Numbered from the stretch's first letter, positions 20,001 to 34,000 are shown. The stretch: DNA of 64,000 nucleotides from Balanoglossus misakiensis (GCA_040954595.2 CM082593.2:6572001-6636000); one strand, 5' to 3'. Numbers and translations are program-made. Notes: a model not told the origin generated them from the sequence alone.

Positions 20001-23000
20001 GGGGAGAGGCGCCGATTTTGCCACTTTGATGGAATCTGGGGCGAGAAAAAAACGTGACAGCCGAACAAAAGTTTAAACGTCCTCCCCAGATTTGGGTGAA
20101 TGGTCGACGGTGGCCGGCTCCGTGTTAAAGGGGTCTCAGTGGAGACACGGGGATAGACACATTCTATGGCTTCTGTGTAGGAGCTTTGCACTCGCTCAGT
20201 GGGTTAAAACAGCCCCAAAACAGGCCCTTTAACGAGGAAGACCGAGTTATCACGCTGCTTGAGGTACACGGTCTTCGCAATCGGACAGAACACCAGACAC
20301 AAAGCCAAACTTTCCTCCCCGAGTTGGCAAACGCGGCCAAACGGACACCAAGCTGTACTTATGCTCGAAATATAGATTTTCTGATATTCACGTGACGGGA
20401 AAAGATGTTAGAGCCACACCCCCAATGGTAGACAGGCTCTTTGCAGTAAATTGGCCGAGTGTAGTAGGAAAAAACTAAAATTTCTGGGTGCTATCTTCGG
20501 CCTCGTGGGCACGCTGAATTAACAAAGACCTTGATAAGAAACCTATTATTAGTTCGACCACTAAAATTTCTCTCCAAAATGTAACTGGGAGCAGGAAAAA
20601 CTGCTTACCGTGTCTTGTCCATTGATATGGAGGTTTCCTAGCAAGTTTGGGCAGCTTAAGTGTAGGAGAACTCGCAAACACCGGCGTTTCTGAACCGCCA
20701 TGCTTGATACATCTCTTTGTCCCTGCTTTGTACGCAGGATGCTTTGTTATTGGTCAATTATATGCTTGAATTCGTCACATGACCATATTTTAAAGCTCTC
20801 AAGCCGGAGTTTTGGCTCATCGGGGCTCTATCCCGCTGCATCAAAGTCACAAAATGGCGCCAAATACGAATTTTAAGAGCCCATCTCCGAGGTAGGAGGG
20901 GGGTATAAATCCACCGACGGGACGGCTTTCCCCGAAAGTCCAGGCCACAACCTCCTGGCTTATTCACTTGCACGATATTTGAAATTATCGAAGAACCGGT
21001 GTGATCGTGGAGCGCGTAACGGGTGCACCGTTAATCGCTGCTGTATACGCGTCGACCTAACGCGTATCACTGAAAGGCCCACAAAGAATAATATTACATT
21101 CCTAAACCCCCCACCACCAGACCGTATTTCGGTTCAAAGCTCGGCCCGGCGCAACCTCACGCGAAAAATCGCCACCTATGGACCCTCCGACTGTGGCTTT
21201 AGCAAGTTCAAGCGACGAAATCCATCGAGATTGTTTACAGAAATCGTCCTGGTGCGATTCTCCGGTACTTCTGTGCGGTGGCTATTCACATAGCGACAGA
21301 TTATCCCAAGTTCATATATAAGGTAGCTGTCAAACTACGGCTAAGATTGCAATGTCAACATCTGGGCCCTGTCGCCGGTGTCACCTTGCACCGTTAAACT
21401 AAAACCATAATCTATATTTCCAGACAACGACGAGGTGACGGAGAGACAATCGCGGAATATCGACGCTCCGGGTACCGCGGATGATTTCCCTCTGATCGGC
21501 GATGCAAGATCTTGGATTCAAAAATTTCACTGATTAAGGACAAGTGACGTGACAGTTCGTTTGAATCAATATCAGTACGCCATTTGCCGAACGATTTTTT
21601 TCTTTCTTTGATAAAATTGCCCAGCCGCCCAAGAAAGTGTCCTGGTTAATCATTCATTTCTGACGCGCAACGCGTCTGCGTCCCGGAGATGCGTGCCAAG
21701 CGGCGCGAGCGAGCGAGAAATGCGGTAAAACACTGGGGCTAATTGGTTCGGGAAACACTTGTAACGGCTGTAATTACAGATAATAGGGCGGGGGGTAAGC
21801 CAGGTTGGATGTGAGGTGTGTGCACATATGTCGCACACAGCGCCGAGACTCTCTCTCGTCCAACGGCCGCCAAGGCTGCACAGGAATGCCATCACACTTA
21901 ATTTGCATTATGGCTCAGGCCTATTGAATGGAGCAGGGCGACAATGCCTGCACACACTAGCGAGTTCAGCCCTACTTCCACTTAACGCGAGGCCTAAAAA
22001 GAACTAGTGCAAACGCCTTTTTAGAAAGAAAAAAAAATACCTCAGTCGGGTCTTATTCGCAGCTGCGTCTTGTAAACGCCCCAGATATCGCCCAGTCTTC
22101 TAGGGAAAATTAGCAATCATCAAAACGCAAAAATCAGAGACTTCTGAGGAAAGGTGGTTTGGTTTGGATAGCACCGGCACCCACGCTACATTACTGAACC
22201 CTGGTAATTCACAGCGAAACATCCGATAACAAACCCAAACCCCTCGGGAGAGATTATACGTACATATAAAGTATGCAAAATAAGCTCAAAATCCAGCATG
22301 ATATTTAGGGGAGTTTTCTCCGCTCTATGTTAGGATATACACGCGTGGCCTCAAACGAAGTGCTTAAATTATAACTCTCATCCGGAAGACTGGCGTTGAT
22401 AGTTCAAAACGATCGCAATTAATCCATTTAACGCGATGAATTGGATCGAAAGAGTTCACGCAGAGATCTACAGGTGTCAGGGGCTTGCTACTTGAGTAGA
22501 AACCGCATTTTATGTAGTGGTATGTGCTTGGAGGCTGGGGTTCGCCGATTTGTGAAGGAGCCGTCGACCGCACCATTAGTCGGATTTATGACACGAGTGT
22601 CCAGGTGGACATTTTAATACAGCTTAGACAACGTGTGAATACTTCCATGAATTTACATATTATTTTTTTCATGAAAATGTTCCTTACTGAAGGAGCACAA
22701 TATTATGTGCGTTCAAACTTCGTGCCCAGCGACGTTGCCGTGTGCGCTTTCGATTCGCATTCTAGAGCACGGTCAAAAAGTCAAAGATTATTTTGTGGTT
22801 AATAAAATGCATTATGTATACCGAGTTTAGACAGAAAAATTTTGTCTTTTGGGGTTCTTTTTCACGCGATTGCTGTCGGCAATACATGAAACTCGTCCAT
22901 GTGGGCAGACATTAGTGGAACAGCGTAACTGTTCTTCAAGGGAATGGAGTTTAGCGTGTGGTGTTCTGTCTGCTGTCTGGCAAACTTGCTGTGTTTGCTC

Positions 23001-23790
23001 GCTTCAAGTCTAAGTCAGGGGTCAATACCCTGAACTTCTGTGGCCGACGATGGTAGCGATTGCTACCAGAACAAATTCGTGTTGTTGTATTTTGGGTGGC
23101 TCACGGGTATCTTTCGTGCGTCATTAACTTTAGCGAAATTCTTGTTCTTTTCATAGAAATCGCCAGCAGGCCGATACTCGGGGTGTATAGGTAATTAACC
23201 CCGGGGCCATTGTTGCATTCCCATGCCGGGCTCCTGAGAGAACAAAACTTGCTAACGGATAGCGGTAAATGTTGGCCTTCGCTGCACGCGTAGACTTTAC
23301 AACGGTCACAAGAAGAACATTGCCTTACCTTCTCCGGTTGAGGGAATTTTGTCACGGCTTTGGTGCTCGTCCGTGCTGCACTCGGAGCCCCAGTTCTGTC
23401 CTTCGGAGTAACGGTGCCGTTCGGAGCGTATCCCTCCAGACCGCTCGCTTCTTCAGAACGCGGCTGAATCTCCCCAACACATCACAAAATTAGGGGAGTC
23501 AGTTTCTTGAACCGCAAGACCCATTCATGGAAATTTGAAAAGCCACCACATCTCCTACAAAGCCACATCTGCGTCCGGCGGTATTCGGAATGTCCTCCCC
23601 GAGAGAAGGCGACCGCGTTCCGGCAAAGTCGGCGAGTAATCCAAAAATGATCCACGCGGGGATATAGCCTGTCCGCGGATAGGTTTGTATCTCGGCTCGT
23701 CGGAGAAATGGAGACTAAAACATTCGCGACGACGGCGGGAAACGAGCGAGCGAAAATTTGCTTTCCAGCTCCCCCATTGCCGCTCCTTCT
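17040..23790. other. Intergenic spacer between the atonal-class gene and PBLD; no gene recognised
   Basis: No frame here matches a known protein. Contents are two perfect CRE octamers (17499-17506 and 17755-17762), a 12-base C run (17618-17629), a 10-base G run (18469-18478), an AT-rich tract at 18500-18980, GC-rich patches at 19850-20130 and 23380-23800, and a TATA-like GGGTATAAATCC at 20901-20912. This is the natural place for shared enhancers of the flanking developmental gene. Confidence 0.45.
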
Positions 23791-23791
23791 T

Positions 23792-23799
23792 TATATATG
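23792..23799 (+). promoter_or_regulatory. Candidate TATA box of PBLD
   Basis: TATATATG lies in GC-rich surroundings 167 bases before the PBLD start codon. Spacing leaves room for a 5' UTR of about 130-140 bases. Confidence 0.35.
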
Positions 23800-23965
23800 C
23801 ATACCGCAACTGAGGGGAATAAAGGGAGCGCTGAAACGGGTCACAGTAAATGGCGTCTATAGAAATCTCTGTGTACTGTCTCGGGCAATTTGTCTGGGCT
23901 GAATATTTCAAAGAACAATACGCCGGCGTGTGCTCGCTTCTACGCCTGCGCGCCGCGAGAGCAAG

Positions 23966-26900
23966 ATGGCGACCTCCAGTGAAGGACGAGGGGTTGGCAA
24001 CGCAAATGCGGAAGTGGGAGGCATCCGACTGTTCACGGTGGATGCCTTCACTGACAGGCCTTTTTCTGGTAACCCGGCGGCCGTGTGTCCGCTTGAGCAG
24101 GTATGGGCTATATACTCACGTCCAGCTCATTTGCTTCTGAGATCGACGCTTTAGCTAATAGGCCTATGACCCTTGGTTACCATAATAAGGCGCGTTATGT
24201 CTGTGGTTGCTAAGTGTGCACCTGTACCAATCCGGGTGTGCTACACCATGATCTGCATGCGCATTTTCAGTAGTCACTGTCTGCGCCCGTCTAGGCCGCC
24301 ATAAACCAATCTTAGCTACCGCCTGGCAACGCACAGGTGTGTGTGGCTCGAGTGCGTGACTCCTGGTAGTAAGGTCAGAGGTCATGGTGATGCAGGTGTG
24401 CACTGAGGTCTCACCTCGTGATCGGCCAAGAGTGACAGCGACCTGGCAGAAAGGGAGTTTAATATCCCACTTAAAAAAGATAGCATCTTTGCATATTCTT
24501 GAAACATGTAAAACCCCTCGAGAACACCAGACGCCATCTTGTAGGCCTAACGTTGTGGGGAATGCTTTAACTGTAAAATCGTGCCAAAATAAGGCCAATT
24601 CATCATCAGTCGTGGTATGGGCGTAAAGATTGGTTTGTTTAAGTTTGAAATCAAAGAGGACGTTGAAGGGCGTATACTACGTATGTTCCCATGGCAACAC
24701 CGCTAATCGAACTGAACAATTGTTTGGACGTTTTGGACACCACGAGTGTCTGAGATCTTCCAAGGATAGTGTCGCGTCAGCATTTTGACCGGTTTATACA
24801 CGGTTCACTGGCAGGAAACACAATCACATTCCACCCGCCCGTATGTTCTGATAATGCGCCATTGTGACATTCTCCGTGTTACGAAACCAATCCTTTCAGT
24901 ATAGGCCTACAGTTCGTTTTATTCCGAGAATTAAAATAGTTGCGTTTTTGTGATTTAAATCAAACAAAAGGGGGCCCGTTATTTCTCTTGACACGGGCGA
25001 GAGTCGCTTGAGACGTCTGGGACGAAAATTAAATTTTGTGCGAACGATTGCGTGCGAAACCACCGAATATGACTATGACAGACGTGTGGGCAGACAAAAT
25101 GATTTCGTCACATACGATAGTGTTGTTGAAGACACGAAAATCATATCACAGTTTGCGACGCTGTGTATTTTAGAAGTATAATGAACATTTGTATTCCCTA
25201 TCCTTGTTTCTTTCGGTCAGATTATTCCTTCGTTTGACACATTTCTATTTTTTGACACAGACTTTGCCTGATGACGTCAGACAGAAAATCGCGGCCGAAA
25301 TGAATATCTCGGAAACGGCTTTTATTGAGAAACTTGAGAAAGACACAACCTTTCATTCCGGTGAGACGATTTTTTTAATATGCGCATCGTTTTCAAAGAC
25401 TTGCTATGACAAGTTCCGAATTTGGATCTGCCAATTGACTGTCGGTTAAACAGGGAATGCGCGAGTGAGCGACTTCTGTCTTTGTCTTGTGCTTTCGTTG
25501 ACATTTCTGCAGATTTATGAAAAATTATTGATCAGTAATAAACAGGCGTGTTGGCCTTTGCACGTTGTCCTGTGGACATGTTTTCGTGATCTCTACACTA
25601 GCCACCAACGCGCATTTTCCTGCGCAATGTGTTTGTGAGCGAACGATGCCCATCCCCTTTTGTTTCGGACAGAGTACGGTCGCACGATTAGAGACAAATC
25701 ACTGAATAGTTAGCACACTAACACCAAATAAATAGCATTTATGTCATAAATGGCCATTGTTTTGATGACAATGAATATTCATTTGATGAATGACCCTCGT
25801 CAAAGGAGCTTATTGCTCTGGCCCGGCAGATGTTTACCCTATGAGAGAGATGGCCGGACTCCTTTTCACACAGATTGTAACATTGCTTAAGGACGGACGC
25901 CGTCACGCATTTGTAAATCAAATACATCGAAAGTGACCCTTTGATGATGACAGATTTTCCGGGTGACCTTCTTCTAATTATTGCTCAACAATAGGGATAT
26001 ACTGTTTAACAATACTTCTCATTGTGTCCGCTGTGATACACGCCCATAGTCATGTCAGATAACGGAGCTGACGACAGATTTTAGCGGTTTATCTGTTGTT
26101 GTTTCTAAGAACTTGAGCAACCGTTCACTGACTCGTACTTGGCGTCGATAATGCCAGATCGATATACTTGTTACCAAAATCTATAATCATATTTGGAGCT
26201 AGTACTTTGACAAAGACTTGATTCTCTTTTGACATGTGTCCTTCTTGAGAATGTTTGTCCCGATTTGAGAGAAAAGGGTGCTTTAAACTGAAAACAATTT
26301 AACGCCTGTGACAAAAGAATGCTAATGAGTGTGTTAATAGCGCAGAATCTACAGACAGTTGACGTACAGGACTGTAAGGTAGAGTCGTTTGCGGGCGCTC
26401 CGTACCTCCACCTTACAGGCTATTGACGTACACGGCGTAGGAAGAACGTCGCCTCAAAAAAAGTTGAGCTTTGGCTTGCCCCTTCTTCAAGTTTGTCTTG
26501 TGTCGTTTTGCATTTCGAAGTAGTTGTAATCACTCGTGAAAATGAACATGCACTAATACTGGTCAAACAACGGAGCTGTTTTGGCGCAAATTTATATCGT
26601 CTTCCTGACTAAATCCTGGTATTATATTTCCCCACAGGCACGCGCTTCAAATTGAGGTGGTTTACTCCCAGCAATGAGGTCATCCTTTGTGGACACGCCA
26701 CTTTGGCGTCGGCGCATGTCTTATTTTCCCATTTTGGTCAGTATGAAGAATCTTTGTTTTCCAGAGAGAGTGGGGGAGAAAGAGGGGGGGGGGAAATAAG
26801 TTTCAAAGTTACAAACACAAGGGACTATGTTTGTTACGTTTCTGAAATATTGCTACGAAAATGTGGGACCCGGTGTAGTCTGCACGAATCTGGAGACACG

Positions 26901-28611
26901 CAATTGTTTTATACTTCCATTGTCGGCCACACCAGTTTAATGCTTTACCGCCACCACTTATACCAGTGCCCGTTTCTTTCGTTTTCCTCCTTCACCTCCA
27001 GGAAATAAAAACGAGGTGCTGTCATTTGAAACACTGAGCGGAACTTTGTACACCAGACAAGATGGCGATGCTGTAACCATGGACCTGCCGTTGTATTCGA
27101 CTTTGAAACAGGTAAATGCACTTCGTCATTTTGCATGAAAGATTATCTTTGCACTATAGGGTTAACGCACAATTTCAGTCCAGGCTACGCATCTACATTG
27201 CAAGAGACGCTTTTTAAGAAAACCACTAAAGAAATTTCCGCAAATCTTTCTCTGTTACCATTTTGTTTCGTGTAGGATGAAAACAAGGTTTCTGGGGTCG
27301 TTCAGGTGAGTTTCATCATCTCGCGTGACATTGTTCCGGTCGTCCGTGCGCAATGATTAACCTGCATGCACAGGTTATGGAGTACTTCAAGTTGAAGGAA
27401 ACCAGGAAAATTAACGTGGAATGGACGAATTAAACAACAGCCATGACGTTTCATGAAGAAACGATTCTTTCTGTATAATGAAGTTGACGTGTCGTTCTAG
27501 GCCGCCGTCGGACCGCTACCAATCCGCGATATACGTTATAACAGCGACATGAAGAAACTTCTGGTGAGACTTGATGATGACGTCACAAGGTAGGTTTTTA
27601 ATATCAAATGTTGTTGAGAGCGTGGGCAGAATTGGGAGGGGGCGCTGTTGATTCCATCCTACTGCCAATGCATGAAATTAAGTGATATTAATATACAAGT
27701 TATTTTCAGTGGTCAAATTTTCTGTGGGGTAAGCCGACTTGTTTTTCACTCTGCTACGTTTCAGGGATCAGCTGGAAAGAATGAGAGTGGATACTGCCGC
27801 CATGATGGCGGCTGATGATGGTAGTCACGTGAAGGGTGTCATGGTTACCCTACGCGGCTCTCGCCAGAACGGTTCCCTTGATGACCACGGGAACGTGTAT
27901 GATTTCGTCTCGCGCTACTTTGCTCCCTGGGTAGCAATACCGGAAGACCCTGTCACAGGTAACAGTACACGGTAGAAGATTTCGACAATATCGTAGTCTC
28001 GTCGCAGCCTGCCTTTAAAATAAGCCAAATCTTTTGGGAACGGGTTTCTTGTTTTTCAAAATGTCGAACCTCACACAATCGCAATTGCATCATACCAGAG
28101 AGGGCGCCCCGCCTCCATATTCATGCCATGTATTCTACACGAAACTGCATGTTTGAAGGGAATTGTTGTATCTCTGACGTGACTGCGCAGTTCGGGCATT
28201 TTTACAATACATTCCACTTTCTTCATTTATACAACAGTGGTTAAAATGGACGTGAACTCTAGATTTTTGGTTGTTTTTTTACAGGATCGGCACACGCTGT
28301 ACTGGCCGGATATTGGTCAAAGGAACTGAACAAGAAAAGCCTCCATGGTGAGTGAGTGTCCGAATATCGGCGGTAATCATATCAGCGCAGCATATACATG
28401 TACAATCAGCATTTACATTTTTGAAAATTGCCTTGAAATATGAAAGTTGCGTGAACTGACCTCATTTTTCCTTTCATGCATTTTCAACACAGCTCGCCAG
28501 TGCTCGCCGCGAGGTGGCGACCTTCGCATCAGTCTCCGAGACGACGGACGGGTGGACATCACGGGACAAGCAGTCACCGTGATGCGGGCGCTGTTTTCTT
28601 TCGAGCCTTAA
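23966..28611 (+). CDS. PBLD: Phenazine biosynthesis-like domain protein PBLD (PhzF family), nine coding exons
   Basis: This is the animal member of the PhzF isomerase fold family, cytosolic, of uncertain substrate (mammalian name MAWBP). Exons: 23966-24100, 25261-25360, 26638-26736, 27002-27111, 27276-27305, 27501-27589, 27765-27958, 28285-28347 and 28493-28611. All introns are GT/AG and all junctions keep frame, giving 939 nt and 312 residues; human PBLD is 288. Family marks are [19 protein letters not shown] (residues 23-41), NISETAF (60-66, with the family catalytic Glu at 63), [18 protein letters not shown] (96-104), a LSGTLY strand, [21 protein letters not shown] (about 237-257) and a C-terminal RGGDLRISL. 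The ATG sits in GCAAGATGG; the frame extends 12 codons upstream but without an ATG. The N-terminus is about 18 residues longer than human. The eight introns make recent bacterial transfer unlikely. Confidence 0.95.
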
Positions 28612-28753
28612 AAGAGACAGAAAGATTTACAGCAATTACAATTTTTGGGTCGTTATTCGTGCAAAAAAAGTTGCAGCCTGCAGTAATTGGCAGTTATGTA
28701 ACTTTTCTCAGGGATATATCACATTTATCAGATTTTCTGCAATTGTACCAGGC

Positions 28754-28759
28754 AATAAA
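28754..28759 (+). other. Polyadenylation signal AATAAA of PBLD
   Basis: First AATAAA after the PBLD stop, 143 bases downstream, in a TA-rich setting. Confidence 0.6.
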
Positions 28760-28799
28760 GTTCATTATACTATATGTACTTGTAGAGTCAAATAATTTG

Positions 28800-29814
28800 T
28801 TTTCAGCACTCGACTAAACATTATTTTGGCATGACTTTCACAACGAAACAAGAGAAACCTACAACAGTGATGAACCGATTTTCTAAAATACAGCGCCACC
28901 AGTGTTCAAAAACTCGGATATATTGATTGGCCGTGTGACTCCTTCCTTGCGCTGGTGTGCTTGTTTAAAATGTGTTGTTTTTTATTAATAAGTTAAATCA
29001 TCATCAAAAATGTGCTTGCGCAAAGACAGCTGCGTTTTCTATCATTTGCTGAATACGTTACACGTAATAATCGGATAGAATAGTGTATTACGCCGTGTTA
29101 CGCGAAGCGCAGAGCATATGCGAAAAGTTCATTCGCGGTTCATGAGTTCTGGTGGTAAACTTACGCCCTCAAGTTGGCAAACATCACTGGTTTGCACATG
29201 TGTGTGCCAGTGCACGACGGGATTAAAATCACACCTGTAAATATACAAAAGCTCTTATGCTCTTTATCCGAAACGTTGGCCTAATGTAAACATTAATAAA
29301 TTCGTTCTGTGACACTTAATATCCTTCGACACACACTGTGCGAACCAAGTGTTATAATATCATGATTGTATGAACAGTTTTGACGCCCCAATGATGTCAC
29401 TAGCTGTCACAGGCCAGGGGCGATAATATGAAACATTACATGTATATATATTTAGGTGCATTTAAATACATGTATCTCCAGAAGCACTATAATGTAATTC
29501 ACGGAGATTAGCCTCCTTTCCGAAAAAAATACTCAACTTAAAGTGAAATGCTGGATTCGTCAGGGACGGGACGTAGCTCTAATATTTTCTATATATCTCT
29601 TTTGACGAGCTGAAGCTTCGAAATTTCAGGGGTCAACATTCACATAGTACGTATGTTTATGGCAATTACATACTTCATTTCACGGCGAGCTTTCATTATG
29701 GGGTGTTTATTGATGTTTGTATTAAAGTAATTAGGGGTGGTGGGGGTAGGTTTTCATTTAAAATATGATGGAATAATTATCGTATGTCCAAAATATTGTA
29801 TGTATGTATTTTTG
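28800..29814. other. Intergenic, no gene recognised
   Basis: AT-rich spacer after PBLD with no supported coding sequence. Confidence 0.5.
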
Positions 29815-30041
29815 CATGTATGTATGTATGTATGTATGTATGTATGTATGTATGTATGTATGTATGTATGTATGTATGTATGTATGTATGTATGTATGTA
29901 TGTATGTATGTATGTATGTATGTATGTATGTATGTATGTATGTATGTATGTATGTATGTATGTATGTATGTATGTATGTATGTACATTTGCATGTATGTA
30001 TGTATGTATGTATCTACATGTATGTATCTATGTATCTATCC
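29815..30041. repeat. (TGTA)n microsatellite
   Basis: Nearly perfect TGTA units up to about 29984, then an interrupted tail with TACATTTGCA and TATC variants. The Met-Tyr-Val-Cys and His-Thr-Tyr-Ile frames are artefacts. Confidence 0.97.
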
Positions 30042-31046
30042 ATCATGTGACGCGCTCTTGTCAACGATGGTGTTCGATGGTCATGGCAGCTTTGACTAGC
30101 GATAGCAATCTGTCGTCACCAACCACTTTTAAAGGCATGTATATATACACTTGACACACTCCTCGCCTTTCATTGTGCCCTTTTTGTCCACTTTTCGCTC
30201 AATAGACCCTCTAACTTTGGTCTCAGTGCAGACGGTGAAATTTATATTTTTCGTCCCCGCACAATAATGTGGCAGATATTTCAGCGTACTTTTTATACAT
30301 GGTATTGTTTCTGTAAAAATCGTCTGTATATTAATATTACACATCCTATTAAAATACCTTATATAATCACATAATTCTTTGCACTAATTTTGCTTTCTGG
30401 AGAAAATCATTACAAACACGTATTAACGTAAACAAAATGTGCATGGTATAATTGCCATGAATGTATCTCTGTGTTTTAATGATTTGTTTTTGATGATGTC
30501 GATATTGTTTATTTATTTGTATTTACTTGGCTCTTCAACCACACTTTGTGTTTTTGTTTTTCAATTCGTATCGCGCATGGAGAAAAAGTCGTGGGACACA
30601 CGTTCGACATTTTTCACACTTTCGACATCCAGCAGCAAGCTGTTATTTTTTTTTAAATATGCACGGTCATAATGTTCTTCACATGGGTTTATGACACAGA
30701 TGTTCCGGATATGTTAATAGGTTCAGAGATGTCAGCGCTGAAATCAGCGATTCGGCTTAAAAACTGCAGACAATGCTCGGCTCGTGTCATTTCCACTAAC
30801 GAGAGTGCCGAGTATCGCTGATCCGATCGGCGAGCGAACGGAGGAGGAGGGAGAGAGAAATCGTCCGTTACATCTCACCCCCTGCCCGCCGCAGAATGGG
30901 CGAAGGTTCGTGTGCTCGCAGATAAACATTCGAATTAAGGCTCGCACGAGATCTCCGGCTCCCACCCAATTGGAAAATTCTTTAACACATAACATCTGCT
31001 TTATAGCCGACACTGTTTACAGTGAGGTATCGGTTTTCAGCGCAGT
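30042..31046. other. Intergenic and ATOH8 5' flank
   Basis: No coding sequence recognised. The last 250 bases turn GC-rich and purine-rich (GAGGAGGAGGGAGAGAG near 30840), consistent with promoter and 5' UTR of the bHLH gene at 31047. Confidence 0.4.
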
Positions 31047-34000
31047 ATGGCTGGGACAAGCCAAATAGCTTACACCTGTAAGGACGAGGCCAGTGCGGCG
31101 TTGGGCGACGACGGAGAGCACTTGATACAGGCGGCGAGAGGGTTGCTGTCGAAGATGGAGAGCGCCGGGGAGAGCGAACGGAAGGAGAAGCCGACGAGAA
31201 AGAACAAAAGAAAATCGTCCGAGCCGCGGAAAGCGGTGAGACGAGAAATGCTCGTGGAACAAAGCAAAGACGGGGATGTTGAGTTCGATGACGATGAATA
31301 CGGCTACAGCTTCGATATCTGCGACAGCGTGTCCAGCGAGGTTTCCAGCGACAAGGGACTGGAGGGCGACGTGCGGTCGCTGCAAGTTGAGGACTATCGG
31401 CAGAGAAACATCTCGCCCGACGAAATCCAGTCGTCCAGCCACGGACTGGGGAAATCCTCGCGGTCCTACAAGAGTCTGAGCCGGGCGCGCCGTGTGGTTG
31501 CCAACGCCAGGGAGCGCAATCGCGTCCACACAATCAGTGCAGCGTTCGAGGGGCTCCGGAAGGCTGTTCCGTCGTACTCCCACAATCAAAAACTGTCCAA
31601 ACTGGCCATTTTACGGATCGCGTGCAGCTACATCCTCGCCCTGGCGAGCCTGGCGGACCTCGATTACAGCGAAGGACAGGACGGAATGACATTTGCCGAG
31701 TGCGTCCAGGAGTGTACGCTAACCCTCCAAGCCGAGGGGAGATCTCGACGGCGCAAGGTAGGTTTATCAAGCCCGAAAAAAAAACCAACGAGCGATCATC
31801 AGGCGGGCAATATGATAGCACAGGACACGCACCATACATTCCATCTTTAATTCCTTGGTATTTCATTGAAACATCGAATCACCCATCTAAGGCGTAGAGA
31901 TTGACTTGGCCCGAACGCTTTCGTCAAATAAATGCAAGAACACATTGAGACGGTACAGCTTTGACACAGCTGTGCGCTTAATTAAATTTCGCGTTTTATA
32001 TTTCGGTGATTTCCACCCTAAAGTAGCCTGTTATTTAGGCATTCTGCTGTAAAGTAGACAGAAAGTGCAGTTGGTTTATTCACTTTTATTCTAGCGGCAT
32101 CGACAATTTTAGGCGACGCGACGAGATTTTTCCGAGACGGGTCCCTTTTTGTCCCCGTGCCCTTCAACTCCGGCAAGAGACAGACAGAGAGATATGTGCT
32201 AAAGGCTGCGCAAGTGAAAATTGGCCGTCGCCGCCGCACTTAATCATGAAATATAAGACCACAACCACACTTGAAGAAGTCGTTAGCAACAGTGGTTATT
32301 TTCCGCGATGTTTATCGTAACAGTGTGAGCGTCCGATGCGAGTCCTTTGTCGAAACCTAAAACGGTTGCGTAGCTGTCGGAGGCCCGAGTAAGCTGTCAA
32401 ACCCATGGCGCACCGCGAGTGTATTTTTGCAGGCCACGTCGTATCAAGCATTTGTGTGCCGCGTTGTGATTTTAATTGTACAGTACGTGTGTGTGTGAGT
32501 GAGTGAGAGACTGAGGCTTACTGCATATCGACTCGGACACAGATGTTTTGTGCATGGCTGATTATCAATAGGATATGCAAATAGCACTGTGAGTATGGTT
32601 TCATTGAATGTGACTCGCCTCACATCTAAATCAATGTGCGAGTAGACGGATCAGATTCATCGCGAACGTGTCGTTCCGGGAACATTCTGGAAACATTCCT
32701 GCTGAAATCAGAGCCACCCTTATCGCCCTGACATAAAACAAATGTAATTTTTGCGACAGTTCAGCATCTGGAAGTCAGCGCTGGCTGTCTGTTTATTCTA
32801 TAAAGAAAAAACTCTAGGGGAAAATTCCTGTTCTAAATTGCCGGCGTAAATTCTTTCCGCCCCCTTAAAACAGTGAGGCGCCCGAATGAAAAATTGATCG
32901 AGCCTTCTCACGTCGATCTGTATACGATTGACCTTGCTTTAGAGGTTGCTGTAATTTATAACCGAAACGGCAACACTGCGGTAGAAAGCCCGACCTTAAC
33001 ACTGATCCCACTGCGCATGCTCAGTACATAGGCCTCTTTGAACGTCCACTGGCACCTGTTCTTTGTCATTGATTGCAAAGTGCAATAAAATGACGCTGTC
33101 TTTGTGGACCTTACCATTAGTTGCCATGGTAATCACTACACACCAGCTGTCACGTCAAAGAAAATCTATTTGTTATGCAAATATTTTTTGTGGCGACGGC
33201 GACGTTATGGAAATTGCTTTTGGTAAAATTTGACCCCGTTTGAAGGAAAATCTCTCAATCTGTTGCCCCGCTAGTTTGCTCTCAAGCTAATTATTATGAT
33301 ACAACCCTTCTCAGCCAACTGGCAATCTATTCAGCGAGGTCGCTCTCCGTATTATGCGCCCAGGTTCCTTTCATTTCGCTAGATTCATCCGATCCGATCG
33401 ATCGCCTCATTCAATGTATTCCGCTTGTAACATGTGTGTCTGCCTTAATAATTTTATTATAATTCCACATCATGGCTGGCATTTAATCACAGTAAAGCAA
33501 AACAGGCTTTGTCGAAATCGCAGAAAATCACTGATCTCTGCTGTTTGACGAGTTCACTTCGCACTAATCCTCGCAACGCAGCTTGGATATCTGAAACGCT
33601 GCAGACGATCCATTGTTTTTTTTCCAATTCTATCAACCTGTCTATTGTCTATCCATCTTGCAAGTATGTGTCTATCTATTGCCGTGATTTGCTCATAGGG
33701 TATTTATATGATCAAGTTGCTGGGATATATTTGCTTGAGGTGAATTGTTGGCCATTCAACTTCAGGGAGTGGTGTAGGATTTTCGATAGAAAAATTTGTT
33801 GCCAAACAGCTGTGGAAAAATATCTGCTTTTGCAGTACGACTGGAAAAAAATGCGCCACCACATGGTGATTCGACAAACATCTTGGCGGGGTTTTGCGAA
33901 GTCCGGAGGATACCCTGTATGCTAAGACAAACCCCAGTCATGACTGCTACATAAGTTTAATATATCGTGTATATAGTGCATTCCAGAGATCACAGTTTGA

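Noticed and set aside
23966-28611. Recent bacterial transfer of a PhzF gene
   Set aside because: The gene has eight introns, and PBLD is a standard animal gene with a human orthologue sharing its motifs throughout.
29815-30041. Direct repeats that could suggest a CRISPR-like or coding repeat array
   Set aside because: It is a simple TGTA microsatellite with no spacers. The repetitive frames on both strands are artefacts.
31758-31850. C-terminal 30-residue extension of ATOH8
   Set aside because: The GTAGGT donor at 31758 and the downstream acceptor giving Glu-stop explain the end better. The extension is intronic unless the intron is retained.
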